Shown: piece after piece, positions 1-7,330 of the stretch
Layout: every line of letters starts with the position of its first letter
How positions within the stretch are numbered: the stretch's first letter is position 1
Source: an uncultured Prevotellaceae bacterium
GTDB lineage: Bacteria > Bacteroidota > Bacteroidia > Bacteroidales > Bacteroidaceae
NCBI GenBank assembly: GCA_900315105.1
Contig: OMXX01000019.1
Span: 1 to 60,529 of the forward strand
Reading direction: 5' to 3'
Length of the DNA: 60,529 bases
Position numbers and translations under genes: made by a program
Notes under the pieces: generated by a model
What the model was told of the DNA's origin: nothing
Seen by the model: the letters and a program-made list of their open reading frames with translations, nothing else
The model's database searches: none

Positions 1-100
1 CAAGGGCTTACCAGAAAAAAGAAATACGCATAGCAGCAAGAGGCGAGGAACGAGACTCTAAGACATTAAGGGGTTTTTATTGTTTTTGTATTATTCATAT
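1..100. repeat. Dispersed element copy 1 (cut by window edge)
   Basis: This stretch resembles 26634-26730: both run from a GGCTTAC-like start through an A-rich part to CTCTAAGACATTNAGGGG and a T-rich tail. The left end lies outside the window. It could be the 3' part of a dispersed noncoding element or of a conserved RNA. No ORF is visible in it. Confidence 0.5.
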
Positions 101-268
101 GCTTACCAAGATTCAATTTCTTGATGGAAGGTAAGTTACAGAGGTTTATCGGACAGTAATATAAATGAATAGAACATAATATAGTCCGTTAAATAAGCAT
201 TGCAAGGCGTTTTTGTAGGATCTCTATATTTTTCCTCCTTTTTTATTCGTCATATCGAAATTTTTAAC

Positions 269-276
269 TAAATTTG
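269..276 (+). promoter_or_regulatory. -7 element for the toxin-antitoxin pair
   Basis: TAAATTTG fits the Bacteroidetes -7 consensus TAnnTTTG. It lies 26 bp upstream of the antitoxin ATG at 303, giving a leader of roughly 20 nt. No clear -33 TTTG was found. Confidence 0.5.
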
Positions 277-302
277 CATCGAAATAACAAAAACAATGTT
301 TT

Positions 303-566
303 ATGACAGCAATTACCATTAATATTCCCGATAGTGATGTTAGCTTCTTCAAGAAGATGATAAAGAAGATGGGCTGGACATATACTATGGCAGGTGAGGA
401 GAGTCAGGTTGAAAAGCCACGCCTCTACGATCCTGAGACTGGCGAGTATCTTAATGACAAAACTATGAAGGCAATCGAGGAGGCGCACGAAGACATGAAG
501 CATGGCAGATTGAAGTCATACGATTCTGTTGATGCAATGTTTAAGGATTTGGGCATTAACGTATGA
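303..566 (+). CDS. Putative type II antitoxin partner of YafQ-like toxin
   Basis: This is an 87-residue protein whose start overlaps no other gene and whose last four bases (ATGA) overlap the toxin start, the usual antitoxin-toxin coupling. The N-terminal third has a short strand followed by a helix, as in RelB/DinJ-type DNA-binding antitoxins. The C-terminal part (residues 55-87) is charged and helical, as expected for the toxin-wrapping tail. Identification rests mainly on the neighbouring toxin; the antitoxin family itself is not certain. The pair is presumably autoregulated from the promoter at 269, which is inference. Confidence 0.7.
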   Translation: MTAITINIPDSDVSFFKKMIKKMGWTYTMAGEESQVEKPRLYDPETGEYLNDKTMKAIEEAHEDMKHGRLKSYDSVDAMFKDLGINV

Positions 567-856
567 AGTATGCAATCAAACCTTCAAAGCGCTTCGTAAA
601 GGACTTGAAGCGTTGTGAAAAACGTGGCTATGATATGCGGCTTATCAAAGAGGCAATGGTTCTGCTTGCTGAGACAGGAACGCTTCCAGCCACCTACCAC
701 CCTCATAAACTATCCGGCGACTATGTAGGTTGCTGGGAATGCCATATCAAGCCTGACTGGCTTCTTGTATGGGAACAGAATGATACGGAACTCGTGCTTC
801 TTATGACAAATACAGGAACCCATTCCGACATCTTCGGAAAAGGAAAGAAACGATAA
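563..856 (+). CDS. YafQ-family mRNA interferase toxin
   Basis: This 97-residue protein has the RelE/YafQ fold signature: an N-terminal KRFVKDLKR helix, then HPHKLSGDYVGCWECHIKPD, the strand DWLLVWEQ, and a C-terminal GTHSDIF motif. Members of the YafQ family cleave mRNA on the ribosome, using histidine and aspartate residues at these positions. The histidines of HPHKL, the Asp of KPDW and the His of GTHSD are all present, so the toxin looks intact. It is translationally coupled to the upstream antitoxin and followed by a strong hairpin terminator. The module is self-contained and typical of chromosomal accessory regions. Confidence 0.85.
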   Translation: MKYAIKPSKRFVKDLKRCEKRGYDMRLIKEAMVLLAETGTLPATYHPHKLSGDYVGCWECHIKPDWLLVWEQNDTELVLLMTNTGTHSDIFGKGKKR

Positions 857-863
857 TTAGCAG

Positions 864-923
864 AAAACTCTACACCATAGAAATGATTATTATAATTCAT
901 GAAGGTGTAGAGTTTTTCTTTTT
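864..923 (+). terminator. Terminator of the YafQ module
   Basis: A 13-bp perfect inverted repeat (AAACTCTACACC and its complement, 864-876/904-916) is followed by a T-rich run. It lies just after the toxin stop codon. Confidence 0.8.
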
Positions 924-940
924 TGTTTTTCCTATTCTGT

Positions 941-1074
941 TCATCCTTCGTTCTACCTTCTAGGTCCGTTCCAAGTCCGTTATAAGTCCGTTGTAAGTCC
1001 GTTCCCTAGAATGGGAGGAAAATGGGACTTACATGGGATTTGCAAGGGAATTACTTGGGACTTGCAGTAAAGGC
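941..1074. repeat. 11-bp-period inverted array, locus 1
   Basis: Six consecutive 11-bp units read TCATCCTTCGT, TCTACCTTCTA, GGTCCGTTCCA, AGTCCGTTATA, AGTCCGTTGTA, AGTCCGTTCCC. A second arm of six 11-bp units (1009-1074) each carries GGGA or a close variant. The period is exact while the units are degenerate. The array sits between convergent genes. Confidence 0.85.
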
Positions 1075-1091
1075 AAAGTAGAATTAACATT

Positions 1092-1460
1092 AAAAAAAAG
1101 AATTTTTACATAACTCTGCGACTCGTCACCCATAGCGTTGTAAGGTTTTATATGCCAATGAGTTGCAGCGGTGATTCATTTTGTTTCACTCGTCACCCAC
1201 TCATCACTATTAAGTGGTATATCATGTTGATATAGAAAGAGTTGCATAGCCAATTCACTCGTCACCCTAAAAAAGGTGACGAGTGGGTGACGAGTGAATC
1301 AACCTTCTATATCCCATATTATCAACAAGATACGAGGCTCTGGGTGATGAGTGGGTGACGAGTGTTTTGAAATGAATCACCGCTGTAATGATAAGAGCCA
1401 CAATAACTTGCAGCGTTGAGGGTGACGAGTTGACGAGTTATGTGAAAATTCTTTTTTTCA
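1092..1460. repeat. About 370-bp imperfect palindrome with GGTGACGAGTG units
   Basis: The outer arms (AAAAAGAATTTTTACATAAC near 1094 and GAGTTATGTGAAAATTC near 1436) are complementary. Nested arms carry ACTCGTCACCC on the left and GGGTGACGAGT on the right, meeting at the centre near 1268-1280. Inside, GGTGACGAGTG occurs as back-to-back pairs exactly 11 bp apart. Other complementary blocks (GCGGTGATTCATT and AATGAATCACCGC) keep the symmetry. There is no ORF, so it is a structural element of unknown role. Confidence 0.8.
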
Positions 1461-1518
1461 AGACACGAAATGTTTATGAAATGACAATGTTACAATCATT
1501 AGTTAGATAAAGAAACAA

Positions 1519-2115
1519 CTAACGATTTTTCTCTACGGTCAACATTCTTACCCATTGGGTAGGTGCATGTATAGTAAATTTTACGTCACCACAAGTGGTT
1601 TCTGCCTTATCATTATTAATGTTATTACCAATCCAATGCTGTAGTTCCTTACTTTTCTCATCGGAATTACCCTCAAAAGGAATTCTTGCCATAAGCCTAA
1701 AAGAATAGTATGCCGCTTCAGGCTTTTTTAGCATAGGATCAAGTTGAACCGTCACCTGCGCATTTTCTACATAATCAGTACTTCTAGAGTAAACAGTTAC
1801 CGTTTCCTTAATTCCCGTATTACTTCTTGTAGATGTCCACAAATATCCAGCTTCTGGATTATAACTGTCACTTGTTTCAAAACCGATTTCCTCATAGTTC
1901 AAGTAGATATCACTCGGTGTAATTTTGTTGAATGCATTTGTAGGCACATCTTCTTCCGACATTAAAGAATTAGACGTATCAGAAGTTGTCGAATTATCTT
2001 CTACCGAATTTGCAGTGCACATTCCGACAAACATCAAAACAATAAGTGCAAGACAACCGATTTTTGTCTTTTTCCACGTTACTTTTTGTGGATTGGTTTC
2101 AGTATTCTTTTCCAT
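1519..2115 (-). CDS. Membrane-anchored hypothetical protein
   Basis: This 198-residue protein has a short charged N-terminus, one membrane segment or uncleaved signal at about residues 17-35 (IGCLALIVLMFVGMC), and a Ser/Thr/Asp-rich linker at 36-60. A soluble C-terminal domain with predicted strands follows. A cysteine within the hydrophobic segment is not in a convincing lipobox. I recognise no family. The gene is convergent with the YafQ module and separated from it by two palindromic arrays. It is followed upstream by another exported hypothetical in the same orientation; the two may be cotranscribed, though their spacing is about 70 bp. Confidence 0.6.
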   Translation of the reverse strand: MEKNTETNPQKVTWKKTKIGCLALIVLMFVGMCTANSVEDNSTTSDTSNSLMSEEDVPTNAFNKITPSDIYLNYEEIGFETSDSYNPEAGYLWTSTRSNTGIKETVTVYSRSTDYVENAQVTVQLDPMLKKPEAAYYSFRLMARIPFEGNSDEKSKELQHWIGNNINNDKAETTCGDVKFTIHAPTQWVRMLTVEKNR

Positions 2116-2187
2116 AATTAATTATTTAATATTAAATCACTTCCAGACATGAAATAAACCTATATTAATTCATAAATTCATATTCTT

Positions 2188-2691
2188 CTATCTATGTTGC
2201 CAACAATATATACTCCCTGATTCTGCCTTACGAGAACATCTGTTTCCTTTCTTGGTTGTGGCTGCACATTGTCCGCCATACGAATTACGTGAAGAGTTAC
2301 TCTTAAATGCGACAGCGGATGCACTCTTTGATTTATTGGTAATTTTTTTGACAGTCGTTTTAAAGACATTATTAGTCTGAATAACTTTTAATGTATCTAC
2401 AGGTTTCCCTCTATTATCAATAAGAATAAAATCACAACTTCGATTCATCTTTGTAGAATTAGCTTTTGCACTAAAAGTCACCTCACCTTTAGCTATTTGG
2501 TGTGTGGCCCATAATATGCGATTGCTTTTCTTAACCGTGAATAATTTCGCTGGTTTTACCTTTACAGTTTGTGTACCAATCCCATTATTATCAAGATACA
2601 CTATGTGAGTCTCAAATCTTTGTGCATTTGTAATCCTCACACTTGTTGTTAGCATAAAAAAAATCAATGTAATAAGTGTGGATTTTTTCAT
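2188..2691 (-). CDS. Exported protein with C-terminal Cys/His cluster (DUF5763-like)
   Basis: This 167-residue protein has a signal peptide (about residues 1-23, ending NAQ). Its last 30 residues contain CAATTKKGNRCSRKA followed by YCWQH, a CX(9)C...CXXH arrangement resembling the small putative zinc-binding module of the DUF5763 type. The middle (residues 110-140) is rich in Lys and Ser. The TKKGxxC motif family is widespread in Bacteroidetes, but its function is unknown to me. A long 5' leader containing a rod-like RNA structure lies upstream, preceded by a good promoter near 3103-3134. Confidence 0.65.
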   Translation of the reverse strand: MKKSTLITLIFFMLTTSVRITNAQRFETHIVYLDNNGIGTQTVKVKPAKLFTVKKSNRILWATHQIAKGEVTFSAKANSTKMNRSCDFILIDNRGKPVDTLKVIQTNNVFKTTVKKITNKSKSASAVAFKSNSSRNSYGGQCAATTKKGNRCSRKAESGSIYCWQHR

Positions 2692-2727
2692 GTTTAGACA
2701 AAATAAAAAGGGCGCAGACCTTCCGAA

Positions 2728-2890
2728 ATCCTCGTCCTCCTTATTAGGTCACGACCAAGAAACCTTTATACGTAGACAAGTATATACGGTTAAGTCCACG
2801 TCCTATACAGGACATGGAACTTTTCGCATACCTTGTTCTCACGTACATTGAAAATTGGTCGTGTTCAATAAGGAGAGAACAAGAGCAAAA
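2728..2890 (-). ncRNA. Rod-like structured RNA candidate
   Basis: A stem of about 22 bp pairs 2739-2760 with 2856-2877 (CTCCTTATT...ACGACCAA against its complement with few mismatches). Inside it, 2775-2800 and 2825-2850 pair imperfectly. An apical hairpin (GTCCACGTCC/GGACATGGAAC, about 2792-2821) closes the rod. The strand is chosen because a good promoter lies upstream on the minus strand at 3103-3134. The long-rod shape recalls 6S RNA, but I cannot confirm that family. It may equally be the structured leader of the gene starting at 2691. Confidence 0.45.
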
Positions 2891-3102
2891 GCTCTATGTT
2901 ATATTTTGTTTTCGAGAGAATCAGTAGTTGCTCACCCAAGTTAATAAATAAGTGTTTAACTATTTGCTGAGAATGTCTGAGACTATCATCAGCATGGGGA
3001 AAGCGTTACCGCTCGTCTGAGTTTATTCTAAAATGTACTTTCTGTTTCTTGTTATATAATGTTTAAGTGGTTAATATATATAGTTTATTACTTTCTTGTG
3101 TG

Positions 3103-3134
3103 CAAAAATAATTAAAATATCTGATTTCTCCAAA
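3103..3134 (-). promoter_or_regulatory. Promoter reading toward the RNA candidate
   Basis: On the minus strand TTTG (3131-3134) and TATTTTTG (3103-3110) are separated by exactly 20 bp, a textbook Bacteroidetes promoter. The -33 box lies inside the 64-bp repeat copy; the -7 box lies just outside its exact part. Transcription would run through 3097-2700. Confidence 0.65.
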
Positions 3135-3177
3135 TATTCTCACGAAAAAGAGCATCCTCGCTTGGAGAATGCTCTTG
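3114..3177. repeat. 64-bp perfect direct repeat, copy 1
   Basis: It is identical to 3767-3830. It contains a hairpin (GAGCATCCTC...GAGAATGCTC), a likely terminator, plus the TTTG -33 box of a minus-strand promoter. The two copies bracket the yefM/broken yoeB locus. Confidence 0.9.
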
Positions 3178-3218
3178 GTATGTATCTCGTATGCCTATAT
3201 TCGCATCATTGAAGTCTG

Positions 3219-3484
3219 CTATTTCTTAGGATAGTGATATTTCATTGATAATACATCAATTTCTATCATTCCATCAGATACCTTGTAGATAATTCTATGT
3301 TCGCTATTGATTCTTCTAGACCATTTTCCTGCAAGATCAAACTTTAGAGGCTCAGGCTTATACCTGTAAATGGATGTGCGCATATATCCTCAAGTAGTTT
3401 CTTGATGCGTTTCGCTACTTGTGGGTTTGTGCGTTTCTAATCGTTCCATTGCTCAAGTGCCAAAGGAGAAAAGATTAATCTCAT
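3219..3484 (-). pseudogene. yoeB: Degenerate YoeB toxin
   Basis: The reading frame starts at ATG 3484, overlapping the antitoxin stop by the usual four bases, and gives MRLIFSPLALEQWND followed by an amber codon (3437-3439). The conserved position there is tryptophan, so one G-to-A change explains it. It continues KRTNPQVAKRIKKLLEDI and HPFTG, then loses frame. The remaining family core (KPEPLKFDLAGKWSRRIN, SEHRIIYKV, and the C-terminal KYHYPKK) is in another frame, consistent with a deletion of about 4 bp near 3372. YoeB is a ribosome-dependent endonuclease toxin. With two independent lesions it is almost certainly inactive. Confidence 0.85.
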
Positions 3485-3735
3485 AGTTCGTCAAGATTTA
3501 CTTCTATTCCTTTGCCTTCTTTAATGTCTTGCTCGGCTTTGCGAATATCTGCCATAGTATCACGGGAAGACATAAGATATAATGTCTCCATGAGAGAGTT
3601 GTACTCATCAAGAGACAACAATACAGCTGCTTCGTCGCTATTACGATTAACAATAATAGAGTCGCAATTGTCTATTACGGAATTGAAGTAGTTCTTTATA
3701 TTTGAACTGAAATCGCTAAATGTTGCTGTTCTCAT
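3481..3735 (-). CDS. yefM: YefM/Phd-family antitoxin
   Basis: The 84-residue protein begins with MRTATFSDFSSNIKNYFNSV and contains DSIIVNRNSDEAAVLLSLDEYNSL, the YefM DNA-binding fold signature. The C-terminal half is acidic and helical, matching the toxin-neutralising region. YefM binds YoeB and represses its own operon. Here the antitoxin is intact whereas the downstream toxin carries an amber codon and a frameshift. It has its own promoter (TTTG-20-TACTTTTG) just upstream. It may be kept as an anti-addiction gene or simply be young debris; the sequence cannot tell. Confidence 0.85.
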   Translation of the reverse strand: MRTATFSDFSSNIKNYFNSVIDNCDSIIVNRNSDEAAVLLSLDEYNSLMETLYLMSSRDTMADIRKAEQDIKEGKGIEVNLDEL

Positions 3736-3755
3736 AATTCAAGTTGTTTTGTCTG

Positions 3756-3787
3756 CAAAAGTAAGCAAAATATCTGATTTCTCCAAA
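3756..3787 (-). promoter_or_regulatory. yefM promoter
   Basis: On the minus strand TTTG (3784-3787) and TACTTTTG (3756-3763) lie 20 bp apart. The start codon is at 3735. The -33 box is within repeat copy 2. Confidence 0.65.
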
Positions 3788-3830
3788 TATTCTCACGAAA
3801 AAGAGCATCCTCGCTTGGAGAATGCTCTTG
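3767..3830. repeat. 64-bp perfect direct repeat, copy 2
   Basis: It is identical to 3114-3177. In this copy the hairpin lies close to the 3' flank of the M6 protease gene, so it could terminate that transcript (minus strand) before yefM. Confidence 0.9.
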
Positions 3831-3845
3831 AATTATATTGTAATT

Positions 3846-3924
3846 GCCTTCCGGCTCCCTCCCTACGGAGGGAAGTCTGATGTTAATAACATCAGAGTAT
3901 GTGCAAAGCGGGGGGGGAGGCCGT
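3846..3924. repeat. G/C-run inverted repeat after the M6 protease
   Basis: The block begins CTTCCGGCTCCCTCCCTACG and ends with a run of nine G followed by AGGCCG. It shares words with the longer element at 9542-9703 and has a small central palindrome (GATGTTAATAACATC). It directly abuts the protease stop codon. Confidence 0.6.
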
Positions 3925-6372
3925 CTATTTCGTAAACTTCTTTCCGTTTTGAATGTATATTCCGCTTGGAAGAGTTTCCTTGGATTTACCTACATATTTG
4001 CCGTCGAGAGTGTATATGCTACTGTTCTCGTCTTCGTTGTTAGCTGTTATCTCTGTGATGTCAGTAGGTATTGCAACGGTGACGGTGAAGGTCTTGGATA
4101 TGGTATTTCCGTTGTTGTAGGTATATGTAACCGTGATTGTTGCTGTACCATTGTTCTTGGCGGTAATAACGCCCTTGCTGTCAATTGTCGCAACGTTGGT
4201 ATTACTGCTCTTGTAGCTCAGCTTACCGTCGGTCCACTCGTTTTTGATAGTGACCTTGTTGGTAGCGGTAGTCTTTCCGTCCATCTTTATTGTGCTGCTT
4301 GCTAATGTGATGGTAGGAATAGCAACGGTAACCTTGTAGGTTGCTGTTACCTTCTTCTTGCCGTTTCGGTAGGTATAGGTAGCGGTAATTGTTGCTGTTC
4401 CGTTGGAAATGCCCTTTACCTTGCCATTAGCATCAACAGTTGCAACGGCTGTGTTACTGCTCTTGTAGGTCGTCTTGCCGTCGGTATATCCGTTGGTGAT
4501 ATTGAGGGCATTTGTCACGGTGCTCTTTGCATCTGTCTTTATCTCGCTCTTTGCGAAGGCGAGGGTAGGAACAGGGAACTTGACGGTAACCTTGTAGGTT
4601 GCAGTTTTAGTACCGCCACTATATGTATAAGTAGCGGTAATGGTGGCTGTACCGTCATCCACGCCCGTTACCTTACCGTTGGCATCAACGGTGGCAATAG
4701 CCGTATTACTACTCTTGTAGGTGGTCTTGCCGTCTGTTCTCGGATATTGTATGTTGAGAGTGTTGGTGATGGCTGTCTTTCCGTCGCATGTCATTTCCGT
4801 TTTTGCGAATGAAAGAACAGGAATACCACCCATGAATGCGAATGTCACATCTCCGTTTGACTTCTGCACAATGTTTGTGATATCCTTCGACATCGTACCC
4901 TTGAATGGTTTCCAGTTGGTAAGAGATGTCACTTTGCTGGTTCCTGGATATGTGTTTCCCGCCCAGTTGTTCTTTACTTCCTTCTGAGTCATTGCGTACT
5001 GGGCATCTATGCCTTCCTTGTAATGATAAGAGGAGTAGATGGTTCCGTTAGCAGGGATAACCGTTATTTTTGGTTTGCCTGCCGTATTGTTTGGACCATT
5101 GAAATTGGCGAATGAACTGGCATCATAATTGATATGGGTGACAAGCATTCCTGTGCCTGGCATCTTGGCATACCATCCCTTGTTTGTGATGCTTTCAAGA
5201 ATGTAGTATTCATTGCCAGTGGCATCGTTGTCGTTCATCACACGCAATCCCTTACCACCGTTTGCAAGTGGTGTGAGGGTTACGTTGGCAGGATTCTTGA
5301 GGGTGTCCATCTTTTCCGTCCATCCCATAAGCTCACGTTCCCATGCTGTGTATGGGGTAGGGTAGAAACCGTAGTATGAGTTCTCGCCACCATCCATAAG
5401 ATCCCATTCCTCCATACTCTGATTGTCGTATTTGCTGATGTCGGACCAAGTGACTGTAGGGTAGAAATCAGGAAGTCCCATGGTATGGCTCATTTCATGA
5501 AGAAATACGCCTATGCCTGAGAGATATGGTTTGAAGGTGGCTTCGTCAACCTTCATGTCCTGCCATACAGAAGGGTAGAAGGCAAGCTCGTTGTTCACTC
5601 CATAACGATACACATGCTTTCCGTCGTATGTGCCATAGTCGCCTATGCCTGACTTTGGCCAGATAGCGTTAGGGTTCTTTTGATCACCCCATTGGGCACT
5701 GTATCCTGCATAGATAATATATACAAGATCTACATATCCGTCATTGTCGGAATCATACTGGGTAAAGTCCACGTCGTTATTTGCTATCGTGCAGACATCT
5801 TTTAGAAAGGAGCTGGTATCATCATTGCCCTTGCCATATACTGTATAGCTCTTTGAAAGGTGATAAGGACCTACGATGTCGAACTTAGGACGGAACTTAC
5901 CGTTACTGCAATCGTTGAAATACTGTGCAGCAGAACCATAGCCGTGATAGCCTGAGCTTGTATCATATCCAGTTCCGTTCAGGAGCTTGTTGATGTCATT
6001 CTTCGTGTATTGGAATCTCTGGTCGGAGAAGTCAACCATTATAACCAATGCCTTTGGAGTGCCAACGTGTGGGAATGGTCGTATGGCTGTTATCTTTTCG
6101 TTTGCCTTACGCCTTGCCGTTGCGGCTTCCTGTTTCTTTGTAAGCTGTTCCTTGTCGGCATCAGTAGCCATGCGCCAAGTATCGTTCTCGAAGATTATGA
6201 GTTCTCCCGATGTGGTAGTATAAAAATGGAAGTGCTCGTCACCATGAATCTGTGCCATAACGGTTTTGCCATCCTGCAATGTTACTTGGAATGGCGTTGT
6301 TATGGCTTTTGCGGCGTATGCGCCTGTAAGGGCGGCACAGGCCAACAAGCATGTCGTAAGGAATTTTTTCAT
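3925..6372 (-). CDS. Secreted M6-family metalloprotease with three Ig-like domains
   Basis: This 815-residue protein has a signal peptide (1-20). The metalloprotease core includes HEMSHTMGLPD: the zinc ligands are His292 and His296, the catalytic residue is Glu293, and the downstream Asp follows, as in M6 (immune-inhibitor-A-like) peptidases. Three bacterial Ig-like (BIG2) repeats of about 80 residues follow (roughly 527-770), each with YKSSNT-AVATVDANGKV-type motifs; they are also tandem repeats at DNA level. The C-terminal 40 residues (IYTLDGKYVGKS...GIYIQNGKKF) match the tail found on two other exoenzymes here and are probably a sorting signal. A TAATTTTG -7 box lies at 6430-6437. Confidence 0.88.
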   Translation of the reverse strand: MKKFLTTCLLACAALTGAYAAKAITTPFQVTLQDGKTVMAQIHGDEHFHFYTTTSGELIIFENDTWRMATDADKEQLTKKQEAATARRKANEKITAIRPFPHVGTPKALVIMVDFSDQRFQYTKNDINKLLNGTGYDTSSGYHGYGSAAQYFNDCSNGKFRPKFDIVGPYHLSKSYTVYGKGNDDTSSFLKDVCTIANNDVDFTQYDSDNDGYVDLVYIIYAGYSAQWGDQKNPNAIWPKSGIGDYGTYDGKHVYRYGVNNELAFYPSVWQDMKVDEATFKPYLSGIGVFLHEMSHTMGLPDFYPTVTWSDISKYDNQSMEEWDLMDGGENSYYGFYPTPYTAWERELMGWTEKMDTLKNPANVTLTPLANGGKGLRVMNDNDATGNEYYILESITNKGWYAKMPGTGMLVTHINYDASSFANFNGPNNTAGKPKITVIPANGTIYSSYHYKEGIDAQYAMTQKEVKNNWAGNTYPGTSKVTSLTNWKPFKGTMSKDITNIVQKSNGDVTFAFMGGIPVLSFAKTEMTCDGKTAITNTLNIQYPRTDGKTTYKSSNTAIATVDANGKVTGVDDGTATITATYTYSGGTKTATYKVTVKFPVPTLAFAKSEIKTDAKSTVTNALNITNGYTDGKTTYKSSNTAVATVDANGKVKGISNGTATITATYTYRNGKKKVTATYKVTVAIPTITLASSTIKMDGKTTATNKVTIKNEWTDGKLSYKSSNTNVATIDSKGVITAKNNGTATITVTYTYNNGNTISKTFTVTVAIPTDITEITANNEDENSSIYTLDGKYVGKSKETLPSGIYIQNGKKFTK

Positions 6373-6429
6373 TCTTCGTTTATTATTTCTATTTATACAA
6401 AATAGGTTATCAGTTGTGATAAATCGCTA

Positions 6430-6437
6430 CAAAATTA
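6430..6437 (-). promoter_or_regulatory. -7 element of the M6 protease gene
   Basis: The minus strand reads TAATTTTG, 58 bp upstream of the start codon. Confidence 0.5.
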
Positions 6438-6522
6438 CAAAGAAAAACGGATAACGCAAATAAAATATCCACGTTTTTTGTATTTTTAATACGAAGACTT
6501 ATGCTTTTTGATGAAAATATAT

Positions 6523-6530
6523 TAATTTTG
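6523..6530 (+). promoter_or_regulatory. -7 element of the sigma gene
   Basis: TAATTTTG lies 54 bp upstream of the sigma factor ATG at 6584. The -33 box is not clear. Confidence 0.5.
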
Positions 6531-6583
6531 TACCGAAATTCGCGGAAAGGCGTGTTTCCCGTTAATTTAAGAATCAGTTTTCA

Positions 6584-7228
6584 ATGGCTACAAGTCACGA
6601 TAATAAACTTCGCCTTACTGATGAGGAAGAGCGACAGCTCGGTGAACGCATTGCACAGGGAGACCAGCAAGCGCTCGAGAGATTGGTTACTGCAAATCTT
6701 GGATTTGTGGTGAGCGTTGCCCGTCAGTATCAGGATAACGGTCTTTCACTTGACGACCTCGTAAGTGAAGGTAATCTCGCCTTGATGCTTGCTGCCGTTA
6801 AATGGAAGCCTGAGAAGGGAATCCGTTTCGTACAGTATGCCGTATGGGACATCCGCAAGGCTATTGAGCGTGCCATTGAGCAGCAAGGAAATATAATCCA
6901 CGATGCTCCAGCCTCGGTAGGCTTCACTAATTCCCGTGTGGATATGGCTGTTGCCAAGAGTAATAGGAATGCTGATGAGAGCGTCTCTTTCCTTTCTGCA
7001 GATACGGAATTGACAGGAAGTCTAGGCTGTTTGAATGAGCGTGAACGCAAGGTCATCATCCTGTATTACGGTCTTGGAACCGATGCCCTCACAATGATGG
7101 AGATTGCAGAAGAGATGGGCTTGAAGCGTGAACGTGTACGTCAGATAAGGAAAAAGGCGGAAAGGAAGCTCAGACGTCCTTTGACTATGTTAGCCCACCC
7201 AATCCCTCCCAAAGGGAGGGGTGTTTGA
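6584..7228 (+). CDS. Short sigma-70 family factor (RpoD-like paralogue)
   Basis: The 214-residue protein contains sigma region 2 (ANLGFVVSVARQYQDNGLSL, DLVSEGNLALMLAAVKW, FVQYAVWDIRKAIERAI) and region 4 with a helix-turn-helix (LNERERKVIILYYGLG, TMMEIAEEMGLKRERVRQIR). Region 3 is almost absent and there is no region 1.1. It is shorter and more divergent than the primary Bacteroidetes RpoD (about 286 residues), so it is best read as an alternative factor. Its last 11 residues (AHPIPPKGRGV) are encoded by the palindromic repeat that begins at 7190, so the native C-terminus has been replaced. It directs RNA polymerase to a subset of promoters; the regulon is unknown. Confidence 0.85.
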   Translation: MATSHDNKLRLTDEEERQLGERIAQGDQQALERLVTANLGFVVSVARQYQDNGLSLDDLVSEGNLALMLAAVKWKPEKGIRFVQYAVWDIRKAIERAIEQQGNIIHDAPASVGFTNSRVDMAVAKSNRNADESVSFLSADTELTGSLGCLNERERKVIILYYGLGTDALTMMEIAEEMGLKRERVRQIRKKAERKLRRPLTMLAHPIPPKGRGV

Positions 7229-7330
7229 TAGTATTAATCGTTAATTCAATTATAATTAAGAACCAAGTTCCCTTTTGGACGAAAGAATGTATAATACATC
7301 CTTCCCCCTTGGGAAGGCTTGGTTAGGCTT
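7190..7330. repeat. AGCCTAACC-type inverted element, copy R1
   Basis: The left arm (AATCCCTCCCAAAGGGAGGG) lies inside the sigma gene. The centre holds TTTGATAGTATTAATCG, and the right arm ends CCTTGGGAAGGCTTGGTTAG just before the next start codon. It fills the whole gap between the two genes. Confidence 0.85.

Noticed and set aside
2728..2890. tmRNA or RNase P RNA
   Set aside because: No tRNA-like ends, tag ORF or conserved RNase P core words were found.
4721..6454. Several plus-strand ORFs opposite the M6 protease
   Set aside because: They are shadows of a gene with a complete protease motif and signal peptide on the minus strand.
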